A stretch of 20,168 nt of DNA from CAYYYA01 sp964487895 (GTDB taxonomy: Bacteria > Patescibacteriota > Patescibacteriia > UBA1558 > 2-01-FULL-52-15), in assembly GCA_964487895.1 (NCBI GenBank), contig CAZASM010000018.1, positions 1-20,168 on the forward strand, written 5' to 3'. The position numbers and the translations under genes are program-made. This document shows, piece by piece, positions 7,550 through 13,110 of the stretch. The notes under the pieces are model-generated. The model had not been told where the DNA came from. It saw nothing but the letters and a program-made list of their open reading frames with translations, and did not search any database. The number at the start of each line of letters is the position of its first letter. Position 1 is the first letter of the stretch.

Positions 7550-8313
7550 GGCTGATCCTTTTCTCCTGCTGGAGATTGAACAGGGATTAGCTGCAGAGAA
7601 AGAATCATCAGTTTGGTTGAGAGACGCTGCAATAAGTTGGCAGATTGCCGTAGTTCAGCAATCTCCTCAGGTGACAGACCTTCTACTAAGTCGTCGCTAA
7701 GGAGTGCGAGTAAGGCTTCTGCCACCAACATCGTCGCTCTGACATCTCTTCCGGCAGGTGTACGCTCGCGTAGAACCCTGGTCTTCTTTGTTCTGACACT
7801 ATCCAGCGTCAGTGGAAATTTGATCGCAAACTTGATGCGGAATTTTGCTTTATTCTCCTCGAGTTCCTCCCTTCTGGTTTTCCAGATGTCCCACATGGCT
7901 TGTTCTTTTTCTGGGCCCATGCCGTGAGCGCCACGTAGTACTTCCCACATGGTGCTGACTTTCGAGTAATTGAGTAGCTGAGCAGCTTGCTCGTTCGTGA
8001 GGACTTTGAAACCGATGAGCTCGGCAAAACTTTTCCGAACTCCTTTCATCCTCTCGAGTTCAATCACTCGATAGCCGATCATGTCCAGATAGCACATGAA
8101 CCTGAGTCCAATTTCACCCACAGGGGAAACAACTAGATCAAGCCAACGCTTCACCGATCTTGGGGTTGTTTCACAGAAGAGTGCAATCGGTATCCGAGCG
8201 TTCGCGGATCTCTTGCTGTGCATAGGTGTGTGTGCTTTTAAGCACATCCCTAGGTGTTCAGCGCATTCCCTCAGATGTCCCCGAAATACTTCGGGTGTTA
8301 CTGTGTGAGGCAC
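7546..8313 (-). CDS. Predicted HTH DNA-binding protein, first gene of the module
   Basis: The chosen start is GTG at 8311-8313, because GAAAGGAGG (8320-8328) lies exactly six bases upstream. An in-frame ATG further upstream at 8343 has no SD and would place the SD inside the gene. The product has 255 residues. Residues about 39-62 (ARIPIALFCETTPRSVKRWL) look like a helix-turn-helix, followed by PVGEIGLRFMCYLDMIGY. A second possible HTH lies at about 103-128 (FKVLTNEQAAQLLNYSK). The middle is highly charged and the C-terminus helical (LSPEEIAELRQSANLLQRLS). It ends in TGA, overlapping the next ATG. As first gene, with a palindrome in its leader, it could be the module's autoregulator. No named family can be assigned. 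Confidence 0.75.
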   Translation of the reverse strand: MPHTVTPEVFRGHLRECAEHLGMCLKAHTPMHSKRSANARIPIALFCETTPRSVKRWLDLVVSPVGEIGLRFMCYLDMIGYRVIELERMKGVRKSFAELIGFKVLTNEQAAQLLNYSKVSTMWEVLRGAHGMGPEKEQAMWDIWKTRREELEENKAKFRIKFAIKFPLTLDSVRTKKTRVLRERTPAGRDVRATMLVAEALLALLSDDLVEGLSPEEIAELRQSANLLQRLSTKLMILSLQLIPVQSPAGEKDQP

Positions 8314-8329
8314 ATGATTCCTCCTTTCC

Positions 8330-8342
8330 TGACAAATTGTCA
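8330..8342. promoter_or_regulatory. Palindrome between promoter and SD (possible operator)
   Basis: TGACAAATTGTCA is a perfect 13-base palindrome (central A). It lies between the predicted transcription start (about 8377) and the SD of the HTH gene. This is a common position for a roadblock or autoregulatory operator. Confidence 0.45.
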
Positions 8343-8353
8343 AAGATCTGTAA

Positions 8354-8378
8354 CCTCAAAAAGAGCTTCCTTTTGAGG
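8354..8378 (-). promoter_or_regulatory. 5'-terminal hairpin of the module mRNA
   Basis: CCTCAAAA and TTTTGAGG pair around a nine-base loop. The predicted start site, six bases beyond the -10 box, falls at the first base of this hairpin, so the transcript would begin with a stem-loop that could protect its 5' end. On the minus strand no T-run follows, so it is not an attenuator terminator. On the + strand TCTTTTT follows, but there is no upstream + gene for it to terminate. Confidence 0.5.
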
Positions 8379-8383
8379 TCTTT

Positions 8384-8412
8384 TTATTACCACATAATCA
8401 TTATTATGTCAA
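8384..8412 (-). promoter_or_regulatory. Promoter of the three-gene module
   Basis: On the minus strand a perfect TTGACA (-35, 8407-8412) and TAATAA (-10, 8384-8389) are separated by 17 bases. This is among the best sigma-70-like promoters in the window. It gives a leader of about 65 bases carrying the hairpin, palindrome and SD. Confidence 0.8.
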
Positions 8413-8442
8413 TATTTGTCTTACTACGGAATATCATGTTTA

Positions 8443-8492
8443 TTGGTCGCTTTTGTTAATTGGCATAAAATATTGATTTTTAGCCCTATACT
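8443..8492 (+). promoter_or_regulatory. Candidate promoter region of uppS
   Basis: TTGGTC (8443-8448) with TAAAAT (8466-8471) at 17-base spacing is one option. TATACT at 8487-8492 is a better -10 on its own but lacks a spaced -35. No SD precedes the uppS ATG at 8511. Confidence 0.4.
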
Positions 8493-8510
8493 TGCTAATA
8501 TCAACTAACT

Positions 8511-9200
8511 ATGTCCGAATTAATTACTGTCCCACAACATATAGGAATTATCCCAGACGGCAATCGTCGTTGGGCCAAAGCCAAGGGTTTGCCGAGTCTC
8601 AAAGGACACGAACAAGGGTTCAAAGCTTTCCAGCCTATTGCCGAGGCTGCTTTTGACGCTGGGGTGAAAGTTTTCTCCGCTTGGGGCTTCTCGACAGAGA
8701 ATTGGAACAGAGCAGCGGAGGAAGTTTCTTATCTCATGGATCTTTTTGTGCATTATTTAGGGCAAGAAGCCAAAGGTTTGCACGAGAAAAATATCAAATT
8801 AATTATTAGCGGTTCACGAGCTGAGTTGAGCGACAAACTTCGAGAAGCTATTGAGCAGGCAGAAACCCTGACAGCAGGTAATAGTAGGGGAGTGATTAAT
8901 ATTTGTTTGAACTATGGTGGCCGCAAAGAATTAGTTGACGCTGTGAATAACTTGATTAAGGAAGGCAAGACTACCGTTTCAGCAGAAGATTTATCAAGTC
9001 ATTTATATCATCAGTTGCCTGATGTTGATTTAATTATTCGCACAGCAGGGGAGCGGAGATTGTCTGGCTTCATGCCATGGCAAGGTGTTTATAGTGAGTT
9101 ATATTTCAGCGACAAGTACTGGCCGGATTTTACACCCGAAGATTTAAGATTAGCATTAGAAGATTTTTCTAGACGCAAGAGAACTTTTGGCGCTGGCTAA
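8511..9200 (+). CDS. uppS: Isoprenyl transferase (undecaprenyl diphosphate synthase)
   Basis: UppS condenses isopentenyl diphosphate onto farnesyl diphosphate in cis to make the C55 carrier used for peptidoglycan and glycan assembly at the membrane. The 229-residue protein has the signature H-I-G-I-I-P-D-G-N-R-R-W-A (10-22), with the catalytic Asp16. It also has FSTENWNR (60-67), NYGGRKEL (134-141) and the C-terminal IIRTAGERRLSGF (175-187) with WQ at 190-191 and YSELYF at 194-199. The usual Ser-Asn of the last motif is Ser-Gly here. Its length is slightly below the family norm. The start is fixed by closeness to the signature; there is no SD. It is the native gene next to the accessory module's promoter and transcribed away from it. 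A chain-length variant cannot be excluded. Confidence 0.93.
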   Translation: MSELITVPQHIGIIPDGNRRWAKAKGLPSLKGHEQGFKAFQPIAEAAFDAGVKVFSAWGFSTENWNRAAEEVSYLMDLFVHYLGQEAKGLHEKNIKLIISGSRAELSDKLREAIEQAETLTAGNSRGVINICLNYGGRKELVDAVNNLIKEGKTTVSAEDLSSHLYHQLPDVDLIIRTAGERRLSGFMPWQGVYSELYFSDKYWPDFTPEDLRLALEDFSRRKRTFGAG

Positions 9201-9238
9201 AAAACTACTAAGCTACCAATCTACATACTAAATATTTT

Positions 9239-9562
9239 ATGACGCATGACCGCTGGCAGGAAATAAAAAAGTTAATTGCAAGCCAATATACTATCTCAGA
9301 TAGCTATACTGAAGCGCTCGACCCTGGTCAGGCTGAATGTTTAGAATTTCAATCGGCGCAAGGTTTATTACGTGCTTGTTTTGTTACTCAGCCTAAAGTT
9401 TTAGACAAAAAGACTTTGTACTCACATCGTGCTGGTGGCGAAACAACCACCGACTATAAATATTCAGATACGGAGGTTGCCTCACATTTAGAAGTTTGGC
9501 TCTGGGTTGAATCTCTTCAAGACTGGCAAGAATTGCAGGCCGATCAGTTACTTAAGGGTTAG
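9239..9562 (+). CDS. Small soluble protein of unknown function
   Basis: This 107-residue protein has no signal peptide or membrane segment. The N-terminus is helical (DRWQEIKKLIASQY). The remainder alternates strands and turns, with a polar centre SHRAGGETTTDYKYSDTEV and an aromatic C-terminal strand LEVWLWVESLQDW. It follows uppS after 38 bases on the same strand and could be in the same transcript. There is no SD and no recognised family. It is considered real because of its length, good start position between two other + genes and codon use like its neighbours. Confidence 0.6.
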   Translation: MTHDRWQEIKKLIASQYTISDSYTEALDPGQAECLEFQSAQGLLRACFVTQPKVLDKKTLYSHRAGGETTTDYKYSDTEVASHLEVWLWVESLQDWQELQADQLLKG

Positions 9563-9567
9563 GTTTG

Positions 9568-9576
9568 TGGTATAAT
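9568..9576 (+). promoter_or_regulatory. Extended -10 promoter of the membrane-protein operon
   Basis: TGG-TATAAT is an extended -10 with a perfect hexamer at 9571-9576. The -35 position holds only TTACTT. Transcription would start near 9583, giving a leader of about 79 bases that carries the inverted repeat. Confidence 0.55.
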
Positions 9577-9583
9577 ATTATTA

Positions 9584-9657
9584 ATCAGTAAATAGTAACT
9601 AGTAATTAGTAATTTATATTAATCTCTAGTTACTGATTTCTAATTACTAATTACTAC
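9584..9657. repeat. Interleaved A+T-rich inverted repeat in the operon leader
   Basis: The left part carries AGTAACTAG followed by TAATTAGTAAT. The right part carries CTAGTTACTGAT followed by ATTACTAATTACTA. The two complementary pairs are interleaved rather than nested, so the two stems form either alternatively or as a pseudoknot. The iterated word is AGTAAT/AGTAACT. It ends just before the ATG at 9662. Confidence 0.65.
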
Positions 9658-9661
9658 TTCA

Positions 9662-10081
9662 ATGAACCACTCAGCGCAACTTCGTTTGATTCAGATCAGT
9701 TTGGTGCTTGGCATCATGTTGTATCTCTCGAACGTGATTTTGGGATTGAATAGTTCTCCTTTGACGGCTAACCTCTCTACCCAAGATTTTTTTAATATTC
9801 CGCCGTTTTGGAAACTTTGTAGCTATTTGGTCACTACGCTGATATTTGTCTTCGGTTACGCTACTTTTTATCCGGCTATTCCTGGTCGCGGAGCCCAAAA
9901 AGGCCTGCAATATGGCTTCTGGATTTGGGTTATTGGTTGGTTACCATCTATGTTGATGGTAATAGCGAATTTGGCCTTACCGATGGATTTGATCCTTTCA
10001 TGGCTGACTACTAGTTTGGTCACTAGTTTGGCTTTTGGTCTCTTAACTGGTTGGATGTATCATCCTGCTAAACAGAAGTAG
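9662..10081 (+). CDS. Four-helix small membrane protein of unknown function
   Basis: This 139-residue protein has four hydrophobic segments (about 9-29, 49-68, 84-104 and 108-131). A short periplasmic-type loop is rich in Ser/Thr/Asn (LNSSPLTANLSTQDF). A cytoplasmic loop GRGAQKGLQYGF joins helices two and three. The ends are basic (YHPAKQK). It is the first of four tightly spaced genes, with only one base before the next ATG. It resembles general four-helix integral membrane proteins, but I recognise no named family. There is no SD. Confidence 0.65.
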   Translation: MNHSAQLRLIQISLVLGIMLYLSNVILGLNSSPLTANLSTQDFFNIPPFWKLCSYLVTTLIFVFGYATFYPAIPGRGAQKGLQYGFWIWVIGWLPSMLMVIANLALPMDLILSWLTTSLVTSLAFGLLTGWMYHPAKQK

Positions 10082-10082
10082 T

Positions 10083-10517
10083 ATGAATCGTCAGACAAAG
10101 ATTATCATTTATTTGATCGTAGTAATCGGTGCTATTGCTCTTGTTAGTTGGCTAGTTTGGCCGAGACCATTATCACCGAAGAATACGGCTGTCCAAGATC
10201 AACCGACTTTTTTAGCTGATGAAGACTATCAACGGCAAGTTTCTAGCCTCTTAACCAGCCTAGAGACGGCCTCACAGGACTCTTGGAACCAGCAATTAGC
10301 TACTTCATTAGCTTCGTTGCAGGACCTGAAGGTTAGTTCTAAGGTTAAATACGATCATTTGTTACTGTTTACAGCTTTGGATCTGTGGCAGGCCGATAAT
10401 CTGACAACAGCTACCAAAACCAGCGTCAAAAATAAACTGCAGATCTTTGCTAGTCACCAACCATGGTCTCAAGCTACAATTGATAGTCTCATTACCAAAG
10501 GTAATCTAGCTAGTTAA
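10083..10517 (+). CDS. Single-pass membrane-anchored small protein
   Basis: This 144-residue protein has a basic N-terminus (MNRQTK) and a hydrophobic helix (about 7-26), then a Pro-rich link (WPRPLSP). About 100 mostly helical residues should lie outside the membrane (ADEDYQRQVSSLLTSLETA, then VKYDHLLLFTALDLWQADN). The repeated helix pattern recalls TPR-like adaptor domains but is too short to call. It starts one base after the preceding stop and ends four bases before the next ATG, so co-expression with its membrane neighbours is likely. There is no SD. Confidence 0.65.
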   Translation: MNRQTKIIIYLIVVIGAIALVSWLVWPRPLSPKNTAVQDQPTFLADEDYQRQVSSLLTSLETASQDSWNQQLATSLASLQDLKVSSKVKYDHLLLFTALDLWQADNLTTATKTSVKNKLQIFASHQPWSQATIDSLITKGNLAS

Positions 10518-10521
10518 CTTT

Positions 10522-11265
10522 ATGTTTCGTTGGATCGCTTATTATAGCTCTGCGGTTCTCTTGGTAGCAGGTATGATCCTGCTGTTTTTTCAGCCTTTTT
10601 GGTTACCATGGATTTTGATGATTCTTACTCTAGTGGCTCTGGGCGGTTTTCGTCTAATGAGTCGCAAACACTTTAAGTCTCTGTTGCCGACTTGGATTGC
10701 TTTTATTTTATATTTGAATAGTTCTGTTTGGCAGTTTACTATCATCGAGAATAATGTCGCTCGGTCATGGTTTATTGTTATTGCTGGTCTGCTCTGGCTC
10801 GGTATTCTCTACGCCATAGCTTATTATTTTACTAATGATCGTGAGTTTGTCGGTAAGCAATTTCTAGAGATTACGCAAGCAGTTCATTTAATTACCCTGT
10901 GGCAGATTCTCAATGTTTTGAACTTTACCCTCATCGCCATTCATATCCCTTATTGGCAAGCTGTACTATTAGTTATTGTTGTCATTGGCCTTTTGGCTTA
11001 CCAGCTGTTTTCTTTTCACGGTTTACGTAAGGGCTCGATTATACTAACAGTTTTTACCTTAACACTGACATCTTTAGAGTTGTTTATGGTTATTACCTTA
11101 CTGCCACTGCATATTTATGTTCAATCGGCTTTAGTGACTTTATGGTTTTTATTTTTGAAACGTCTGACGCAACTCGGTCAAGATATGACCAGTCGTAAAA
11201 AACTGTTCTTCACTAACTTGATTTTTATCCTGATTATTGGTACAGTCCTCATCTTACTGAGCTAA
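10522..11265 (+). CDS. Polytopic membrane protein of unknown function
   Basis: This 247-residue protein is almost entirely hydrophobic, with about eight predicted transmembrane helices. Short charged loops include RLMSRKHFKS (about 44-53), TNDREFVGKQF and KRLTQLGQDMTSRKK (about 213-227), the last probably cytoplasmic. No catalytic motif is visible. It is third in the four-gene operon and separated by two bases from the PDZ-protein gene. The operon could encode a membrane complex in which this protein is the core. There is no SD before its ATG. Confidence 0.65.
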   Translation: MFRWIAYYSSAVLLVAGMILLFFQPFWLPWILMILTLVALGGFRLMSRKHFKSLLPTWIAFILYLNSSVWQFTIIENNVARSWFIVIAGLLWLGILYAIAYYFTNDREFVGKQFLEITQAVHLITLWQILNVLNFTLIAIHIPYWQAVLLVIVVIGLLAYQLFSFHGLRKGSIILTVFTLTLTSLELFMVITLLPLHIYVQSALVTLWFLFLKRLTQLGQDMTSRKKLFFTNLIFILIIGTVLILLS

Positions 11266-11267
11266 CT

Positions 11268-12365
11268 ATGACCCCACAAATACAACACTTTATTCGTCCT
11301 ACTAGTTCGCGACCACCATCAATGGTTAGTGTGACTATTGTTAGTGCTTTGGTTGGTTTAGCCACTGGAGCTGCTGGATTTAGTCTATTGAAAGCTTGGT
11401 ATCCAGTAGATACTTATATTAATGGATCGGTCAGTGGTAATAACACGGTTACTATCAAAACGGAGCAATCATTAGCCGCTGCTGTGGCTGCTATTAGCAC
11501 ACAGGTTTTCGCTGTTTACCAAGGAAGCGCTACTGATAATGGCGCCTTATCTCAGTGGCGCTCAGATAAAGAATACCTCGGTTCAGCTGTGCCGGTGACT
11601 TCTGATGGTTGGCTGATGGTAGCACCTGGAGTTGTGATTAGTTCTCCTGCTGAGGTAATAATGAATCAAAAGGCTTACTCTGTGATTGATCGCTATACTG
11701 ATACTTTCACTGGGTTGGTTTTTATTAAAATTCAAGCGACAAATCTCCACCCTATCCAATTCGTAAAAGCAGATCAGGTAGGGACGGGCTCTACTTTGGT
11801 CTATCAACGGATGAATGTCGGGGGTATTTCGCTGTTTAATCGTACCCTTGTGACGAGTAGCAATCAGATTGATAGTAGTACTAAAAATAGCCAAGTTCAC
11901 AGCACAGACGCAATGGATAGTTGGGTTACCGTGAGTGATAATTCTTTGACCTCTGATGTTGTTTTTACTCCAGATGGTTCTGTAGCCGGCGTAGGCTATG
12001 CCCCAGGCAAGGTAATGAAGTCTAGATTTGTACAAACAGCTGTGGATAAACTCCTTACTCGTGCCACTTATGTCTCTTTAGGATTTAACTACCTAGACCT
12101 CTATCGTTTACCAGAAGCTCAGAGTAATGATAAACCATCTATCGGTGTCTTAGTCTACAGCGCACAACGCTCAGCTGTGACCCCAGGATCGATAGCACAA
12201 AAAAGTGGCTTACGTTCAGGTGATATTATCTTAGCTATCGGCGGAGAACCTATTAATATGGAAGCTAGTTTGATGGAGTTGTTGGTGGCAAAAAAAACCG
12301 GTGAAGTAGTGACTATGAAAATAGAGCGTCAAGGTCAGGAGCAAGAGTTATCCTTCCAACTTTAA
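11268..12365 (+). CDS. HtrA-like protein with degenerate protease domain plus PDZ
   Basis: This 365-residue protein has an N-terminal membrane anchor (about 20-42) followed by a trypsin-like fold of the DegP/HtrA type and a C-terminal PDZ domain (about 265-365, with GSIAQKSGLRSGDIILAIGG). Landmarks of HtrA are recognisable, but the triad is not. The GSGF..TN-x-H-V segment reads GSAVPVTSDGWLMVAPGVV (105-123). The D-L-A-V-L-K-I segment reads TGLVFIKI (148-155). The GNSGGP segment reads SLTSDVVFTPDG (226-237), followed by SVAGVGY. So His, Asp and Ser all appear replaced. It is probably a non-proteolytic chaperone or scaffold outside the membrane. It is last of four coupled genes, and its stop is one base from the convergent HTH gene's stop. 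There is no SD. Confidence 0.8.
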   Translation: MTPQIQHFIRPTSSRPPSMVSVTIVSALVGLATGAAGFSLLKAWYPVDTYINGSVSGNNTVTIKTEQSLAAAVAAISTQVFAVYQGSATDNGALSQWRSDKEYLGSAVPVTSDGWLMVAPGVVISSPAEVIMNQKAYSVIDRYTDTFTGLVFIKIQATNLHPIQFVKADQVGTGSTLVYQRMNVGGISLFNRTLVTSSNQIDSSTKNSQVHSTDAMDSWVTVSDNSLTSDVVFTPDGSVAGVGYAPGKVMKSRFVQTAVDKLLTRATYVSLGFNYLDLYRLPEAQSNDKPSIGVLVYSAQRSAVTPGSIAQKSGLRSGDIILAIGGEPINMEASLMELLVAKKTGEVVTMKIERQGQEQELSFQL

Positions 12366-12366
12366 G

Positions 12367-12684
12367 TTAGTCAGTAATATCTGACTCGTCAGTTATTAGA
12401 TCTTCTTGAGGAAGGTCTTTTGTCATTTCAGGAGGGATGATTGGGCTGTATTTGACATTAGTAATCTTCCAAGAGTTTACGAACTGACCAATACCACCGG
12501 TAGTTAGCTGGTTGCGACGTCTAGTACTTCGTTGGCTCCAAGCTAGGACGCTTTTGAAGTTCAGCTTATAACGTCCGCGGACAGTAATATAACGAATTTC
12601 GTCATTATAAATAGCTTGACGAATGGTTTTGGTCGAAACGCCGAATAAACGGGCAGCCTCGGAGATGGAGATGCGAATATCCAT
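12367..12684 (-). CDS. Excisionase-type helix-turn-helix DNA-binding protein
   Basis: This 105-residue protein has an N-terminal HTH (about 6-50): ISISEAARLFGVSTKTIRQA, then a wing with R-Y-I-T-V-R-G-R-Y-K-L and FKSVLAWSQR. This is the pattern of MerR-like or excisionase (HTH_17) domains that recognise short DNA sites. A basic stretch RRRNQL follows. The C-terminal 35 residues are acidic and probably disordered (EDLITDESDITD). It converges with the PDZ-protein gene (one base between stops) and points away from the sigma-factor promoter region, which contains a good 11-base inverted repeat. It may regulate that divergent spacer. In CPR genomes such proteins are also common as stand-alone regulators. 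Confidence 0.85.
   Translation of the reverse strand: MDIRISISEAARLFGVSTKTIRQAIYNDEIRYITVRGRYKLNFKSVLAWSQRSTRRRNQLTTGGIGQFVNSWKITNVKYSPIIPPEMTKDLPQEDLITDESDITD
12375..12398. repeat. Near-perfect 24-base palindrome at a convergent gene end
   Basis: TAATA-t-CTGAC (12375-12385) pairs with GTCAG-t-TATTA (12388-12398) with a single T/T mismatch. It lies inside the last codons of the HTH gene and just beyond the stop of the PDZ-protein gene. No T-run follows on either strand. It could stabilise the 3' end of the + strand operon. Confidence 0.5.
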
Positions 12685-12705
12685 TTAGTTGGTAGATTTA
12701 AGTCG

Positions 12706-12767
12706 AAAGTTGTAAGTAGCGCAACAGGTGGTGTAGATGCTGCTTACAACTATAATCTTACAACTTT
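12706..12767. repeat. Word-type inverted repeat upstream of HTH gene
   Basis: AAAGTTGTAAG (12706-12716) is matched exactly by CTTACAACTTT (12757-12767). A third, inverted copy CTTACAACT lies between them (12743-12751), so the left arm has two possible partners. The iterated word is AGTTGTAAG, different from those in the other spacers. Confidence 0.7.
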
Positions 12768-12772
12768 TAACT

Positions 12773-12802
12773 AATAAAGTATACACTATTCTATACTTTA
12801 TT
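12773..12802. promoter_or_regulatory. 11-base perfect inverted repeat with opposing -10-like boxes
   Basis: AATAAAGTATA (12773-12783) and TATACTTTATT (12792-12802) are exact complements separated by eight bases. Each arm contains TATACT, facing outward in the + direction at 12792-12797 and in the minus direction at 12778-12783. The geometry suits a dimeric regulator's operator, or divergent promoter cores for the HTH gene (-) and sigma gene (+). No good -35 boxes accompany them. Confidence 0.5.
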
Positions 12803-12882
12803 TAAAATTAAGAATTAAGAATTATTGATCCGCAAAGCGCTTCCTTTATTCTTAAATCTTCATTCTTCATTCTTATTTAAAT
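12801..12882. repeat. Second word-type inverted repeat in the same spacer
   Basis: The left arm iterates TTAAGAAT (TTTAAAATTAAGAATTAAGAA). The right arm iterates the inverse ATTCTTAAAT and CATTCTTCATTCTTATTTAA. A G+C-richer centre (CCGCAAAGCGC) separates them. The arms are degenerate but clearly complementary. Confidence 0.6.
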
Positions 12883-12963
12883 TGACGGATGTAAATCCAT
12901 CGCTCAGAAGTTGAATTAGTGATCGTAACTCCAATCACTCAAAAATCATCATCTTGTCAATAG

Positions 12964-12992
12964 TTTACAAATAACTAAATATTCGTTATAGT
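12964..12992 (+). promoter_or_regulatory. Promoter of the sigma factor gene
   Basis: TTTACA (-35, 12964-12969) and TATAGT (-10, 12987-12992) are separated by 17 bases. Each differs from the sigma-70 consensus at few positions. Transcription would start near 12999, leaving a leader of about 110 bases. Confidence 0.7.
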
Positions 12993-12999
12993 ATTGCCA

Positions 13000-13110
13000 C
13001 TTAAACAGTTAATAACCTCTGGTTGTTTTTAGTATCACTAGGTTATTGCTGGCAAATACGGTGATAGTCATATCGGGTGTAATATTATTAGCTATTTAAC
13101 GACATATTAA
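13000..13110 (+). promoter_or_regulatory. Foldable leader of the sigma factor mRNA
   Basis: AATAACCT (13011-13018) can pair with AGGTTATT (13040-13047). TATCAC (13033-13038), inside that loop, can pair with GTGATA (13062-13067) beyond it. The crossed arrangement is that of an H-type pseudoknot or two exclusive stems. No SD precedes the GTG start. Confidence 0.35.

Larger units (their letters stand above)
6415..8412 (-). other. Accessory three-gene module (HTH, small beta protein, ParB-like)
   Basis: This is a self-contained unit with promoter, structured leader, three coupled genes and strong terminator. G+C counts are 36/60 (6481-6540) and 37/60 (6721-6780) in the ParB-like gene, against 25/60 in a murF sample (541-600). 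The HTH gene is mixed (32/60 at 8161-8220 but 25/60 at 7801-7860). All three genes have SD sequences, whereas almost all neighbours lack them. One stop codon is TGA, unused by the other complete genes here. No transposase, integrase or clear terminal direct repeats were found, so transfer is inferred from composition and signals only. Confidence 0.65.
12685..13110. other. Regulatory spacer between HTH gene and ECF sigma gene
   Basis: This 426-base spacer has no supported gene. In order it holds a word repeat (12706-12767), an 11-base inverted repeat (12773-12802), a second word repeat (to 12882) and a small hairpin GGAT/ATCC (12887-12898). It then holds AGTGAT/ATCACT (12918-12939), the sigma-gene promoter (12964-12992) and a foldable leader (13000-13110). 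Confidence 0.6.

Noticed and set aside
8314..8343. An upstream ATG at 8343 as the start of the HTH gene
   Set aside because: It would put the strong SD inside the coding region and lies in the palindrome. The GTG at 8313 has ideal SD spacing.
5202..8460. tRNA-Glu as an attachment site for the accessory module
   Set aside because: The module lies about 1.4 kb from the tRNA with an intact lipoprotein gene between, and no copy of the tRNA 3' end was seen at the module's far side.
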